NCBI GenBank assembly: GCA_021796835.1
Contig: JAKABO010000009.1
Span: 1-64,000, forward strand
Source: Pseudomonadota bacterium
GTDB taxonomy: Bacteria > Pseudomonadota > Gammaproteobacteria > Burkholderiales > Ferrovaceae
DNA: 64,000 bases
Direction: 5' to 3'
Every line of letters begins with the position of its first letter. Within the stretch, counting starts at the first letter, position 1. Of the stretch, positions 6,771 to 19,902 are shown piece by piece. The position numbers were made by a program, and so were the translations under genes. The notes under the pieces are model-generated. The model was not told the DNA's origin, did no database searches, and saw only the letters and a program-made list of their open reading frames with translations.

Positions 6771-8969
6771 GTGCGCAAACTGGGGTGGGGGGTCGGAATT
6801 CTCCTGGGCGGCCTGCTGGGGGGGATGCTGACCGCGCCTGAGTGGTTGCCCGGGTTGATCCACCGGGAAGCGCAGCACTGGGCCGAGGGGACCCGTCACC
6901 GACTGGTGATCGGCTCGATACAGGTGGGGATTTTTCCTGTTCGGGTCCGGATCCGTGAGGTTCGGCTCTACGAAGCCGACGGACAGACGCCCGTCCTGGG
7001 GTTCGAAGAACTGGAGGGACATCTGGCGCTCCATTCGGGCCTGCATCCCTTCCCCGTCATCGACGAACTGACTCTCACCCACCCGGTCGTTCACCTGGTG
7101 CGCAACCCTGCGGGTGCCTGGAACCTGGCCAGTCTGGCCGGACCCGCTACGGGCGGCGGCGGGTTCCCCCTCCTTGTGGAAAACTTCCGGATCGTGCGCG
7201 GCGAGGGAACGGTCTGGGACCAGGGGAGCAATACCCATCACGACATCCGCCATCTTCAATTCGACCTGCCTCAACTGTCTTCCCGGCTTCGGGATGAGGA
7301 CGCCTGGCTGTCTCCCTCCCTTCGCGCCGAGGTGGATGGGGCCTCGCTGGCCCTGAAGGCACGGATTCGTCCCTTTGCCGCCGAATTGAGGGGGGAAGGG
7401 GAGTTGTCCGTACAGGGCCTCGATCTGACCTACTGGTTATCACCCTGGTTGGTTTCCCCCAGCGCCCTGTCCACGCGCTTTGCCTTCCGGGGCCCCAACT
7501 GGGGCGCGCTGCAGGGTGAATTGAGCGGTCTCCGGTTGAGCGTTCCCCAGGTCGGGGGGACGGTTGCTGGCCTGGAGACCCGGTGGCAGGGGGTGCAACT
7601 GAGCGCCCGGCGGGTGGATTATGCCGGAGGACAGGTGAATTTCGGGACGGTTCGCCTGACGGGGCATGACGGGCAGATCCACCCGGTGGGGCTGTCTGAA
7701 GCGGCGTTCCCTCCCTTGTTGCTGAGCGGAATCGAGGGAACCGTGGAAAAACTGGCCTGGCCTGTCTCGGCGCAGACTCCGCTGGCCCTGTCCCTGGCGT
7801 TGCAGGTGGGGGCGCAGGGTCATCTTCAAATGACCGGCCCCGTGGATCTGGCGGCGCATGCGGTGTATCTGGCCGTAACTGCCCGACACCTGGATTTACG
7901 GGTCATCCAGCCCTGGCTGACCCGCTATGCCCAGGTCCGGCTGGAACGCGGCCAGTTATCCCTGGCGGGGGTGCTGGACGGGACTTTCGCTTCGCCACAG
8001 ACCTGGCAGGGGCGCTATCGAGGGCGGGCTCAGGCCGATGACCTGGCGCTGCGCGAGGGGCGACACGGTCAACTGCTGTGGCGCAGCAAGACCCTGTTCG
8101 TGCAGGGAGAGGCCAACCTGAACCCCCTGCGTCTGCGCCTGGACCAGGTGGCGCTCAGCGACTTTTATGCCCGGCTCCACCTGTTGCCGGACGCAACCCT
8201 GAACTGGGTGAATTTGCTGAATTCCCCGCCCGTCTCTGCGCCGGAATCCAGGGGCGCTCCGCCCCACCGGAAGGCGCTTCCGGTCTTGTCCGGGGGCGCG
8301 CCGGGGGCGGCCCGGGCGGCGGTGGTGATCCGCAAGATCACCTTGCAGGGGGGGACGATCCACTATCGGGACGACTATGTGCATCCCCCCTATGAAGCCA
8401 ACCTGACCCGTCTGGGCGGGGAGATCGAAGGTCTGTCCTCGGCGGAAAATACCACGGCCCGCCTGGAACTGCGGGGACGCGTTCACGAGGCTCCGCTGCT
8501 GATCGAGGGACAGATCAATCCGCTGGCGCAGAACCTGTTTCTGGACATGACCGCCCAGGTGACCGGAATGGATCTGACGCAGTTCAGTCCCTATTCGGGC
8601 AAATATGTGGGGTATGACATCGAGCGGGGAAAACTGTCCTTCGACGCGCATTATTCGGTCCGCAACCACGACCTGCAAGCCACCAATCACCTGGTCCTGA
8701 ACGAACTGACTTTCGGGAAACCGGTGACCAGTCCGGGGATTACCCGCTTTCCCGTGGCCTTGGCCGTTGCCCTGCTGCAGGATCCCCAGGGCAGGATCAC
8801 GATGAACCTGCCCATTGCCGGATCGCTGGATGATCCCCAGTTTTCAGTGGGGGGGGTCCTGGCGCGCACCCTGGTCCAGGCCCTGGAAAAGGCGGTGGAA
8901 TCGCCTTTTTCCCAACTGGGGAAATGGCTCAAGACGCCCGGTTCAGGGCCCAACCAGACCCGCCCGTGA
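6771..8969 (+). CDS. DUF748 / AsmA-like envelope protein
   Basis: 732 residues. It begins with one hydrophobic helix (about 4-22, GWGVGILLGGLLGGMLTAP), then a long stretch of beta-strand-rich sequence typical of DUF748/AsmA-clan proteins: 'RVRIREVRLYEADG' and 'FEELEGHLALHSGLHPFPVIDELTLTHPVV' near the N-terminus and 'QVTGMDLTQFSPYSGKYVGYDIERGKLSFDA' (given in parts) near the C-terminus. Relatives bridge inner and outer membranes and are linked to lipid transport or envelope integrity. The GTG start at 6771 has only a weak ribosome site and lies 3 nt after the OsmC stop. A direct role is not known. Confidence 0.8.
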   Translation: MRKLGWGVGILLGGLLGGMLTAPEWLPGLIHREAQHWAEGTRHRLVIGSIQVGIFPVRVRIREVRLYEADGQTPVLGFEELEGHLALHSGLHPFPVIDELTLTHPVVHLVRNPAGAWNLASLAGPATGGGGFPLLVENFRIVRGEGTVWDQGSNTHHDIRHLQFDLPQLSSRLRDEDAWLSPSLRAEVDGASLALKARIRPFAAELRGEGELSVQGLDLTYWLSPWLVSPSALSTRFAFRGPNWGALQGELSGLRLSVPQVGGTVAGLETRWQGVQLSARRVDYAGGQVNFGTVRLTGHDGQIHPVGLSEAAFPPLLLSGIEGTVEKLAWPVSAQTPLALSLALQVGAQGHLQMTGPVDLAAHAVYLAVTARHLDLRVIQPWLTRYAQVRLERGQLSLAGVLDGTFASPQTWQGRYRGRAQADDLALREGRHGQLLWRSKTLFVQGEANLNPLRLRLDQVALSDFYARLHLLPDATLNWVNLLNSPPVSAPESRGAPPHRKALPVLSGGAPGAARAAVVIRKITLQGGTIHYRDDYVHPPYEANLTRLGGEIEGLSSAENTTARLELRGRVHEAPLLIEGQINPLAQNLFLDMTAQVTGMDLTQFSPYSGKYVGYDIERGKLSFDAHYSVRNHDLQATNHLVLNELTFGKPVTSPGITRFPVALAVALLQDPQGRITMNLPIAGSLDDPQFSVGGVLARTLVQALEKAVESPFSQLGKWLKTPGSGPNQTRP

Positions 8970-9048
8970 CGCCGGCCTCCACCTGGCCGACTGCGGAATA
9001 TGCCCACTGGCTGGCCGTGGCCTACTTCATCCTGCACTGAGGACGTGA

Positions 9049-9690
9049 TCAGAGCACCAGGTGGTGCGTGATGGCGTAATGGATCAACTCGGCGTTGGTG
9101 CGCATTTTCATTTTTTCCAGGAGGCGGGCACGGTAGACGCTCACCGTTTTGGCGCTCAGGATCATGGTTTCGGCAATCTCACTCAGTTTTTTCCCGGAAG
9201 CGATCAGGCACAGGGTCTGATATTCCCGGTGAGACAGGGTCTGGTGGGGGAGGTCATGGTTTTGTTGGGTCAGATTCTCCGCCAGTTGGACGGCCAGTTC
9301 GCTGCTGATGTACTTGCGTCCGGTGGAGACCTGGCGAATGGCGATCACCATCTGGCTCAGGGCATCCTGCTTGTTGATGTACCCGGAGGCGCCAGCCTTG
9401 AGCGAACGGATGGCGTACTGATCCTCGGGATACATGCTGAGCATCAGGACAGGCAGGTTGGGTTTGAGGTCCTTGATCTTGATCAGCACGTCGATGCCAT
9501 GTTCGCCGGGCATGCTGATGTCCAGCAGGACGACGCTATAGGGGTTGTCACGGATCAGTTGCAGGGCTTCTGCACCGTTTTGTGCTTCGGCCACCACTTC
9601 CATGTCTTCAGTGTCCCGGAGGAGTTGGGTGATCCCTTTGCGAATGATGGCGTGATCGTCCACCACCAGAACTTTTATTTTTTCAGACAT
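9049..9690 (-). CDS. NarL/FixJ-type response regulator
   Basis: 213 residues. Receiver domain (about 5-120) with the acidic pair D11/D12, the phospho-acceptor D57 in VVLLDISMPGEHG and the conserved Lys in GYINKQDA. The C-terminal LuxR-type helix-turn-helix (about 148-207) contains LSHREYQTLCLIASGKKLSEIAE. It should be a DNA-binding transcription factor activated by phosphorylation, but no histidine kinase gene is adjacent, so its partner is unknown. The gene lies downstream of ubiC with 78 bp between and appears to have its own promoter (9747-9776). Confidence 0.93.
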   Translation of the reverse strand: MSEKIKVLVVDDHAIIRKGITQLLRDTEDMEVVAEAQNGAEALQLIRDNPYSVVLLDISMPGEHGIDVLIKIKDLKPNLPVLMLSMYPEDQYAIRSLKAGASGYINKQDALSQMVIAIRQVSTGRKYISSELAVQLAENLTQQNHDLPHQTLSHREYQTLCLIASGKKLSEIAETMILSAKTVSVYRARLLEKMKMRTNAELIHYAITHHLVL

Positions 9691-9746
9691 AAATCCTTGA
9701 GGCCGAAAGTTTGATGGGGTATAGGGGTACCAGAATAAGCGCCTTA

Positions 9747-9776
9747 AGTATATAAGAAAACCTTAAGATTATGCAA
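9747..9776 (-). promoter_or_regulatory. Candidate promoter of the response-regulator gene
   Basis: Minus strand: -35 TTGCAT (9771-9776), 18-nt spacer, -10 TATACT (9747-9752). Two CTTAAG palindromes (9743-9748 and 9762-9767), spaced 19 bp apart centre to centre, overlap it and could be a factor-binding pair. The -35 lies within the last codons of ubiC. Confidence 0.45.
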
Positions 9777-10353
9777 AAAAAGACAGGGCCTGGGCGGGAT
9801 CGGAGTGACCGGGGGGGAGGGTAAGAAAAATTTCGGTGACGAGCAGGGGAGCCCCCTGACGCACATGCAGGGAACGGCGCGCCCAGGGGGGCAGGTCCAG
9901 GGAAAACCGGCGCAGTCGCAGAGACAGTGGATGGTAGCGGGGAAGTTTCCGGAAATGCAGGGGCGTGCGTCGAACCTGGGGATCGGTAAAGAGGCGTTCT
10001 CCGAGGGGGCGGGGATCGCGGGCATCGAGGGTGGGCCAGACGCGCGGCAAATCCTTCAGGGGCAGGAGGCTGCGGGCGAACACCAGGGGCAGGGCTCCGT
10101 CGCACAACAGCACTTCACGGCACCAGACCGGTTGGCGGCAGGAGATCCCGAGCAGGCGCGCCTCGTCGGGAAAAGGAAAGCGGGTTCCCGGTTCCAGGAT
10201 CCTGACCTGGAACCGTGGGCAGACGGTCCTGAGCGCGGCCGTGAGGGAATCCGGCGTGGTCAGCCAGGATCGATGGGCTCGGCACAGGTTTGAGCGCAAG
10301 AGTCGAGCCAACCAGGGGTCCGGGGGCAGGACGGGGAAATGACCGTGGTTCAT
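9769..10353 (-). CDS. ubiC: Chorismate pyruvate-lyase
   Basis: 194 residues. It converts chorismate to 4-hydroxybenzoate and pyruvate, the first step of ubiquinone synthesis, in the cytosol. Family landmarks are in order: WLTTPDSLTAALR, 'DEARLLG', 'PVWCREVLLCDG', 'PLVFARSLLP', 'RPLGERLFTDP' and the C-terminal 'WARRSLHVRQGAPLLVTEIFL'; the conserved Arg and Glu of the active site fall in these. ATG 10351-10353 is chosen because the longer upstream frame has no family similarity. It is divergent from the quinone oxidoreductase gene. No ubiA follows; the response regulator does. Confidence 0.9.
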   Translation of the reverse strand: MNHGHFPVLPPDPWLARLLRSNLCRAHRSWLTTPDSLTAALRTVCPRFQVRILEPGTRFPFPDEARLLGISCRQPVWCREVLLCDGALPLVFARSLLPLKDLPRVWPTLDARDPRPLGERLFTDPQVRRTPLHFRKLPRYHPLSLRLRRFSLDLPPWARRSLHVRQGAPLLVTEIFLTLPPGHSDPAQALSFFA

Positions 10354-10441
10354 GGGCGGATTATCCCACAGACATGCTATGCTCCGCCTGCAGGATGGGC
10401 GAGTGGCTCGCCTGGAGGATTTCGTCAGGGAGGGAAAGACT

Positions 10442-11449
10442 ATGTGGGATGGACCGGTGAACATGGGGTGTGTGGAAATTTCCAGGGCAGGGGGGCCCGA
10501 GGTTCTGGTCTGGACCCATCGTCCGGTGCCGCGCCCGGGGTTGGGAGAGGTCCTGATTCGCGTGGAGGCCGCGGGGGTCAATCGCCCGGATTGTTTTCAA
10601 CGCGCCGGGTTTTATCCCGCGCCGCCCGATGCTTCCGACCTGCCGGGCCTGGAAGTGGCCGGGGAAGTGGTGGCCGTGGGCGAAGGCGTGACCCTGTGGG
10701 AGGAAGGCGATCGGGTCTGCGCCCTGCTGGCGGGAGGGGGGTATGCCGAATACTGTGTGGCGCCAGCCCTGACCTGTCTGCCCTGGCCCCGCGACTTTAG
10801 CGCAGTCATGGCAGCTGCCTTGCCCGAGACTTTCTTCACCGTCTGGAGCAATGTGTTTGAGCGGGCCGCGCTCAAGCCCGGAGAAACCCTGCTGGTTCAG
10901 GGAGGGTCCAGCGGCATCGGGACCACCGCCATCCAGATGGCGCATCATCTGGGACACCGGGTCTTCGTCACGGCGGGGTCGGCTGAAAAATGTGCGGCCT
11001 GTGTCGCCCTGGGCGCCGAGCGCGCCATCCATTACAAGGAAGAAGATTTTCTGGAGGTGATCCGGGAAGTCACGCACGGCAGGGGGGTCGATGTCATTCT
11101 CGACATGGTGGGGGGGGATTATCTGCCCCGGGAAATCAAGGCCCTGGCGGAGGATGGCCGGTTGGTGCTGATCGCTTTCCTGAGGGGTTCCAAGGGGCAA
11201 CTGGATCTGGCCGACCTGATGCGCCGGCGTCTGACGGTCACGGGGTCCACCCTGCGTTCCCGTTCCACCGGATTCAAGGGCGAGATTGCCCAACGGCTCC
11301 AGGAACGCATCTGGCCGCTGCTGGACCAGAAACTCATCCAGCCGGTGATCTACCGGACCTTCCCACTGCAACACGCGGCCCAGGCCCATGAACTGATGGA
11401 ATCCAGCGCCCATACCGGCAAGATCGTCCTGACCGTGGAAACCGCCTGA
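10442..11449 (+). CDS. NAD(P)H quinone oxidoreductase, PIG3/zeta-crystallin type (MDR family)
   Basis: 335 residues from ATG 10442, preceded by a well-spaced GGAGGG; the longer frame from 10352 has no family similarity in its extra part. GroES-like N-terminal domain ('LIRVEAAGVNRPDCFQRAG', 'PGLEVAGEV') and a Rossmann domain with the AxxGxxG-type signature LVQGGSSGIGTTAIQ. No zinc-ligand cysteine set, as expected for quinone oxidoreductases. Relatives reduce quinones or enals with NADPH. The TerC-family gene starts 7 nt after the stop, so the two may be co-transcribed. Confidence 0.9.
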   Translation: MWDGPVNMGCVEISRAGGPEVLVWTHRPVPRPGLGEVLIRVEAAGVNRPDCFQRAGFYPAPPDASDLPGLEVAGEVVAVGEGVTLWEEGDRVCALLAGGGYAEYCVAPALTCLPWPRDFSAVMAAALPETFFTVWSNVFERAALKPGETLLVQGGSSGIGTTAIQMAHHLGHRVFVTAGSAEKCAACVALGAERAIHYKEEDFLEVIREVTHGRGVDVILDMVGGDYLPREIKALAEDGRLVLIAFLRGSKGQLDLADLMRRRLTVTGSTLRSRSTGFKGEIAQRLQERIWPLLDQKLIQPVIYRTFPLQHAAQAHELMESSAHTGKIVLTVETA

Positions 11450-11456
11450 TCCTGGC

Positions 11457-12104
11457 ATGGACATGACGTTCTGGCTGGCCCTGGGACAGATCATCGTCAT
11501 CAACCTGATCCTGAGCGGAGATAATGCGGCGGTCATCGCCCTGGCGGCCCACCGGCTCGAACCAGCCCAGCGGGGCATCGCTCTGTGGTGGGGCAGCCTG
11601 GGCGCGGTGGGGCTGCGCATCGGCTTGACCTTTTTGGCCGCTTCCCTGCTTGCCTGGCCGGGGATTCAACTGCTGGGCGGCGCGGTGCTGCTCTGGGTGG
11701 CCTACGGGTTGGGGGCGCCGGAAGAGGCGCCGGTTGCCGGCGATACGCCGGTGGAAGGACGCTGGCGGGCCATTCGCACCATCCTGGTGGCCGACCTGTT
11801 CATGAGTCTGGATAATGTGCTTTCTCTGGCGGGCGTGGCGCGCGGCGATCATCTGCTGCTCGTGCTGGGCCTGCTGACCAGTTTGCCCCTGGTGGTGGTG
11901 GGCAGTTCCCTGCTGCTGCGCCTCTTCGAACGATTTCCCTGGATGGTGGTGCTGGGTGCCGTCCTGCTCGCCCAGGTCGGCGGGGAGATGCTGGCCAGCG
12001 ACAGCCTCTGGCAGCGGCTGTCCTGGGGGCACTGGCCCCATGCGCCGCTGCTTTTCTCCCTCTTCTGTGCGGGTCTGGTGGGGATTCTGCGCCTGCGTTC
12101 CTGA
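11457..12104 (+). CDS. TerC-family membrane protein (YjbE-like)
   Basis: 215 residues with about six or seven hydrophobic helices. The two family motifs with acidic residues in membrane helices are present: LILSGDNAAVIALA near the N-terminus and LFMSLDNVLSLAGVA in the middle, arranged as inverted repeats. TerC/YjbE proteins act in the inner membrane; some, such as Alx, MeeF and MeeY, export manganese or aid metalation of secreted proteins. Whether this one moves Mn(II) is inferred from family only. No yybP-ykoY-like riboswitch was recognised before it, and it appears coupled to the upstream oxidoreductase. Confidence 0.85.
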   Translation: MDMTFWLALGQIIVINLILSGDNAAVIALAAHRLEPAQRGIALWWGSLGAVGLRIGLTFLAASLLAWPGIQLLGGAVLLWVAYGLGAPEEAPVAGDTPVEGRWRAIRTILVADLFMSLDNVLSLAGVARGDHLLLVLGLLTSLPLVVVGSSLLLRLFERFPWMVVLGAVLLAQVGGEMLASDSLWQRLSWGHWPHAPLLFSLFCAGLVGILRLRS

Positions 12105-12173
12105 ATGGGGGCCGCAAGGATTTGCTAGAATGGTCCTTTTGATGATTTTTTCATCAGGTTCTGGAGGTTAGGG

Positions 12174-12764
12174 ATGTCCTTCGATTCTTCCGCGATGCCC
12201 TGGGTGCGGATGCCGACGGTTTATGGCGAATTCAGTGCCCGGGTGTTCTCCGTGCGGGACGAGGAACATCTGGTACTCAGACGGGGGGATCCGGCCACCC
12301 CCGGCGTGCTGGTGCGGATCCACTCCGAGTGCCTGACCGGGGACGCTCTCTTCTCCCGTCGCTGCGACTGTGGCCCCCAGTTGGCGCGCTCCCTGGAATT
12401 GCTGGGGCAGGCCCGGGCCGGGGTGCTCGTGTACCTGCGCGGACAGGAAGGGCGCGGGATCGGGTTGCGGGCCAAACTGGCAGCCTATGCCTTGCAGGAT
12501 CAGGGGCTGGATACGGTGGATGCCAACCTGCACCTGGGACTTCCCGTGGATGCCCGCAGTTATGAAGGCGTGGTGGAGATATTGACCACCCTGGGGGTGC
12601 GTCGACTGCGTTTGTTGACCAACAATCCGGACAAGATCCGCCAGCTGGAACAGCCTCCGCTGGAAATCGTGGAACGGGTGGCCCTGCAGGTGGCGGTGGA
12701 CGAAGAACACCGCACCTACCTGGAAACCAAGCGCCAGCGCCTGGGACATTGGCTCGATCTCTAG
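12174..12764 (+). CDS. ribA: GTP cyclohydrolase II
   Basis: 196 residues. It opens GTP to 2,5-diamino-6-ribosylamino-pyrimidinone phosphate, formate and pyrophosphate, the first step of riboflavin synthesis. Zinc-binding cysteines are in ECLTGDALFSRRCDCG, the substrate loop is RGQEGRGIGL, and the later motif is LLTNNPDK. It is the stand-alone form with no fused DHBP synthase domain. A GGAGG ribosome site precedes the ATG. The gene stops 2 nt before the stop of the convergent ispF. No FMN riboswitch is recognisable in the 69-nt leader. Confidence 0.94.
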   Translation: MSFDSSAMPWVRMPTVYGEFSARVFSVRDEEHLVLRRGDPATPGVLVRIHSECLTGDALFSRRCDCGPQLARSLELLGQARAGVLVYLRGQEGRGIGLRAKLAAYALQDQGLDTVDANLHLGLPVDARSYEGVVEILTTLGVRRLRLLTNNPDKIRQLEQPPLEIVERVALQVAVDEEHRTYLETKRQRLGHWLDL

Positions 12765-12766
12765 AA

Positions 12767-13240
12767 TCAGAGGGGCATGAGCAGGCACACGGCCTGCGCC
12801 GCGACGCCTTCGCCCCGTCCGGTAAACCCCAGTTTTTCAGTGGTGGTGGCTTTCAGGTTGAGTTGGCTGCGGGGCGTTTCCAGGTCGGCGGCCAGGTGGT
12901 CCAGCATCTGCGCCAGATAGGGGGCGACCTTGGGCGCCTGCAGGATCAGCGTGGCGTCCAGATTGCCCAGACGATAGCCCCGTTCCTTGACGCGCCGGTA
13001 AACGTGACGGAGCAGGACACGGCTGTCGGCGTTTTTCCAGCCTGGGTCGCTGTCCGGAAAATGATGTCCGATATCGCCCAGCCCCGCAGCCCCCAGCAAG
13101 GCGTCGCAAATGGCGTGCAGCAGGACATCCGCATCGGAGTGTCCCTCCAGACCCAGTTCGAAGGGGAGGGTCACGCCGCCCAGGATGAGCGGACGTCCGG
13201 GCACCAGCGCGTGTACGTCAAATCCCTGACCGATGCGCAT
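12767..13240 (-). CDS. ispF: 2-C-methyl-D-erythritol 2,4-cyclodiphosphate synthase
   Basis: 157 residues, the usual family length. It cyclises CDP-ME-2-phosphate in the MEP isoprenoid pathway. Metal ligands D8 and H10 (GFDVHAL) and H42 ([11 protein letters not shown]) are present, as are the '[11 protein letters not shown]' and C-terminal '[16 protein letters not shown]' motifs. Its start overlaps the end of ispD by 23 nt, so the two enzymes of the same pathway are translated from one message. ispG lies separately at 44608. Confidence 0.95.
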   Translation of the reverse strand: MRIGQGFDVHALVPGRPLILGGVTLPFELGLEGHSDADVLLHAICDALLGAAGLGDIGHHFPDSDPGWKNADSRVLLRHVYRRVKERGYRLGNLDATLILQAPKVAPYLAQMLDHLAADLETPRSQLNLKATTTEKLGFTGRGEGVAAQAVCLLMPL

Positions 13241-13919
13241 CGCGAACCTCCAGGATGGCCTGGGCCAATTTCAGGTCGGCGGGCCAGGTGATCTTCAGAT
13301 TGGTGGTTTCACCCATCACCAGACGGGGCGCGTATCCCGAGGCCTCCAGCGCGGAAGATTCGTCGGTGGCGGCGGGGTGCGCGCGCAGGGCTTCGAGCAG
13401 ACTCCCCAGACGAAACATCTGGGGGGTCTGGGCTGCCCACAGTCCGGTGCGATCCAGGGTGGTTGCCACGCAGGTCTGGTCGTTCTGGCGCTTGAGGGTA
13501 TCGCTCAGGGGCACGGCCAACAGTCCGCCCAGCGGGTCGTCCTGCAGGGTCTGGATCAACCGGTCGAGAGCGCTGCGGGACAGGCAGGGGCGTGCGGCAT
13601 CATGGACCAGCACCCAGGTGTCGGGCGCGTGCAGGGGCTGGAGGGATTGAAGGGCGTTGAGCACGGTCTGGGCCCGGGTGGGGCCGGCGCAGGCCAGGGG
13701 CTGGATCCGTGCGGAAGCGAAGGGCCAGGCCAGGCCGAGGGCTTCGGGCAAGGCGGAGAGCACGGGGTAAATCTTGAAAATGTGTGGGTGTGCCTCAAAA
13801 ATACGGAGTGTATGATGCAGGAGGGGAACCCCCCCGAGCAGGGAGAACTGCTTTGGAACCGGACCGCCAAACCGGCTTCCCGAGCCGCCGGCAGGGATAA
13901 TCACCACGCAAGGAGACAT
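13218..13919 (-). CDS. ispD: 2-C-methyl-D-erythritol 4-phosphate cytidylyltransferase
   Basis: 233 residues. It joins CTP and MEP in the MEP pathway. The N-terminal nucleotide-binding loop [17 protein letters not shown] includes the catalytic Arg and Lys; '[10 protein letters not shown]' and 'TPQMF' are later family motifs. The ATG at 13917-13919 is chosen because all family homology starts there; the longer frame upstream overlaps mltF. The start codon falls two bases into the longest possible mltF frame, so the two divergent genes leave almost no space for separate promoters. Confidence 0.94.
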   Translation of the reverse strand: MSPCVVIIPAGGSGSRFGGPVPKQFSLLGGVPLLHHTLRIFEAHPHIFKIYPVLSALPEALGLAWPFASARIQPLACAGPTRAQTVLNALQSLQPLHAPDTWVLVHDAARPCLSRSALDRLIQTLQDDPLGGLLAVPLSDTLKRQNDQTCVATTLDRTGLWAAQTPQMFRLGSLLEALRAHPAATDESSALEASGYAPRLVMGETTNLKITWPADLKLAQAILEVRDAHRSGI

Positions 13920-13947
13920 GATCGATCTTGAAAAAGGACAACACGGA

Positions 13948-17658
<3,711 letters not shown>

Positions 17659-17662
<4 letters not shown>

Positions 17663-19251
17663 GATTTTTCTCCTTGGGGAAGCGGTTTGACGCTGGATTC
17701 TACCAGCGCCCCCCCCAGTTCGTCACGAACCGCCTGAACGAAAGGATCCCGGGTCAGGGTCTGAAGGGCTTGCTGGTGGGCCTGGGCCTGGGTTCGGGCT
17801 TCCTGTTGGGCGACGCTGGTGCCTTCCTCCTCGCCCAACTCGATGGACAGGTTCAGGTCGCAATCCAGCACGCTTTCCAGACCGGTACGCAAATTCTCCT
17901 GGTACGGCAGCAGATGGGCAAATTTATGCGCCAGACGCAGGCGGATCTGGTGCTGGGTCATGCCCAACCATTCCACGTGGCGGGCCAGTTCATGGGTCAT
18001 GCCCATCAGTTGCAGGCGCTCCACCAGGCCAGCCCAGTCGTCGATGGCGGGGGGGAGGTGGGCACGTTGCGGGGGGGCAGGGGCGGGTGCAGGCGCGGGC
18101 GCCGGATTCGGCAAGGGAGGGGCGGAAGGGGGCGGCGGAGCAGGGAGCGGTCCGGGCGGTCCGGGTTGAAAGGCCAGGAGGCGCAGCAATGCCATGCGAA
18201 ATCCGGCGCGTTCATCGGGCGCAAAGGGCAGGTCGCGGCGTGCCTGCACGGTGATCTGGTACAGCAATTGCAGGGTGGCGGCAGGCCAGCGTGCCTGCCA
18301 GGCTCCCAGTTCCCGGGCACTGTCCTGCAGGGCCGGCGCGTTGGGAATGGCCTGCAGGAGCGCCAGATCATGAAACAGGACGGCCAGTTCCTGCAGGGCA
18401 TGGTCGAAGGACAGGCTATGTTCGGCCAGGGTGTCGGCGCAGGCGATCAGGGTTTCTCCATCGCCCTTGGCCAGTGCGCGCACCAGATCCAGCAGGGCGC
18501 TGCGTTCGAGGGTGCCGAGCATGGCCCGGACCGGTTCCTGGCGCACTTCGCCGCCGCCAAAGGCGAGGGCCTGGTCGAGCAGGCTCAGGGCGTCGCGCAG
18601 GCTGCCCTGGGCGGCAGCAGCCAACAAGGGCAAGGCCGAGGCTTCGAAAGACAACTGTTCCTGTTCGAGCACATAACGCAGACGGTCTGCAATCTGGGCG
18701 GGTGGCAAAGGGCGCAGAGAAAATTGCAGGCAGCGGGAGAGTACCGTGACGGGGACTTTCTGGGGGTCGGTGGTGGCCAGGATGAACTTGACGTGGGGAG
18801 GCGGTTCTTCCAGGGTTTTGAGCATGGCGTTGAAGGCCGAGCGGGACAACATGTGGACTTCATCGATGAGGTACACCTTGAAACGGCCCGCCACGGGCAG
18901 GTACTGGGTGTTTTCCAGCAACTCGCGCATTTCCTCGACGCGGGTGTTGGTGGCGGCATCCACTTCCAGCAGGTCGGGAAAGCGCCCTTCCTCGATGCCG
19001 ATACATGCCGGGCAGTGCCCGCAGGGAACGTCGGTGGGACCCTGTTCACAATTCAGGCCCCGGGCCATGAGGCGGGCCAGGGTGGTCTTGCCGACACCAC
19101 GGGTTCCCGTGAGCAGATACGCCTGGTGCAGGCGTCCGCTCCGGAGGGCATGGCGCAGGGCTTGCACGATCGTCTCCTGTCCCACCATGTCGTCGAAGGT
19201 GCGGGGACGCCACTTACGCGCCAGCACCTGGGAAGGGACGGGGGTGTTCAC
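17659..19251 (-). CDS. dnaX: DNA polymerase III subunit tau/gamma
   Basis: About 530 residues. The clamp-loader ATPase has Walker A GTRGVGKTT at about 49-57, a cysteine zinc module (C..CGHCPAC), Walker B VYLIDEVHML and the SRC sensor LSRCLQF. A Pro/Ala-rich linker (about 18060-18160; PAPAPAPAPP-type) joins it to a C-terminal domain. GTG 19249-19251 is taken as start because 'QVLARKWRP' is the family N-terminus; the longer frame runs into pagL. The start lies 1 nt after the pagL stop. No obvious A-rich slippage heptamer for gamma was found. Confidence 0.94.
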
Positions 19252-19252
19252 C

Positions 19253-19867
19253 TCAGAACCAGTGGGACACGCGCAGTTGCAGAAAATTGATGCCGGGGTT
19301 CGGGTTCTGTATGCCGGCATTGGACAGGTGCTGAAGCCGCATCATGACATCCCAGTCATGTTGGGGCCCCAGGGTGAGGCCGGCGCCGATGTGGTCGCCG
19401 AACTGGAAGTAGGTGGTCATGTCGTGTCCCGCATAGAGGTCGTGCTGGCTGAGGTAATGGACGCCAACCCCGGCTTCCAGGAAGGGGATGCAATCGCCCG
19501 AGGGGGTGGTGGGCGCGTAGCGGAACACGGGCGTGATGCCATAGTCGTTGACTTCATGATTTCCGCCCGAGGCGGCATGGGGCGTCCAGCGTCCCACGCT
19601 GGCATCCCAGTAGCCGCTCAGCGCCCAGGTCTGGTCGCTGAACCAGCGGGTGCCCCAGGAGCGGGAAAAGGAAATCCGTTCCATTTCCGTATGGTAACCG
19701 TAACCGGCCTCCAGCGAGACGGCATCCCGTATGGGCACGGAAACCGGGGATGCCCAGGCGGACGGGGTCGGGGCAGGGTCCTGGGCGGCTGGCGCAGGAA
19801 AGGATACGACCAACGGAAAGCCCGCCGCGATCAATGAAGGCAGGCAGCGCGAAAAGAAACGCGTCAT
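19253..19867 (-). CDS. pagL: Lipid A 3-O-deacylase (PagL family)
   Basis: 204 residues with a signal peptide (MTRFFSRCLPSLIAAGFPL, cleavage near PAPAAQ) and an outer-membrane beta-barrel pattern ending in a C-terminal Phe (VSHWF). The family active-site region is present: RLQHLSNAGIQNPNPGIN, with catalytic His and Ser, followed by a conserved Asn-Pro. PagL removes the 3-O acyl chain from lipid A. ATG 19865-19867 is chosen for the signal peptide; the longer frame passes through the SRP RNA. It sits between ffs and dnaX, which are usually adjacent in related bacteria. Confidence 0.88.
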   Translation of the reverse strand: MTRFFSRCLPSLIAAGFPLVVSFPAPAAQDPAPTPSAWASPVSVPIRDAVSLEAGYGYHTEMERISFSRSWGTRWFSDQTWALSGYWDASVGRWTPHAASGGNHEVNDYGITPVFRYAPTTPSGDCIPFLEAGVGVHYLSQHDLYAGHDMTTYFQFGDHIGAGLTLGPQHDWDVMMRLQHLSNAGIQNPNPGINFLQLRVSHWF

Positions 19868-19888
19868 CGGAAAACTCGTCGACAAGGT

Positions 19889-19895
19889 AAAAAAA
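19889..19895 (-). terminator. U-tract terminating the 4.5S RNA
   Basis: On the minus strand the 4.5S RNA helix is followed closely by seven consecutive T residues, the expected end of this stable RNA. pagL begins 22 nt further on and so needs read-through or its own promoter. Confidence 0.55.
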
Positions 19896-19902
19896 GATCG
19901 GT

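Noticed and set aside
8966-9040. 24-codon frame (starting GTG) overlapping the DUF748 stop, ending LAVAYFILH
   Set aside because: Too short to support, no ribosome site; possibly a fragment of a lost membrane protein.
10352-10441. Longer N-terminus for the quinone oxidoreductase
   Set aside because: The extra 30 residues have no family similarity and the ATG at 10442 has a strong ribosome site.
12105-12173. Possible FMN riboswitch before ribA
   Set aside because: The leader is only 69 nt with a weak 6-bp hairpin; conserved RFN segments are not present.
17674-19290. 538-codon plus-strand frame opposite dnaX
   Set aside because: Gly/Gln/Arg-rich shadow of dnaX with no family resemblance.
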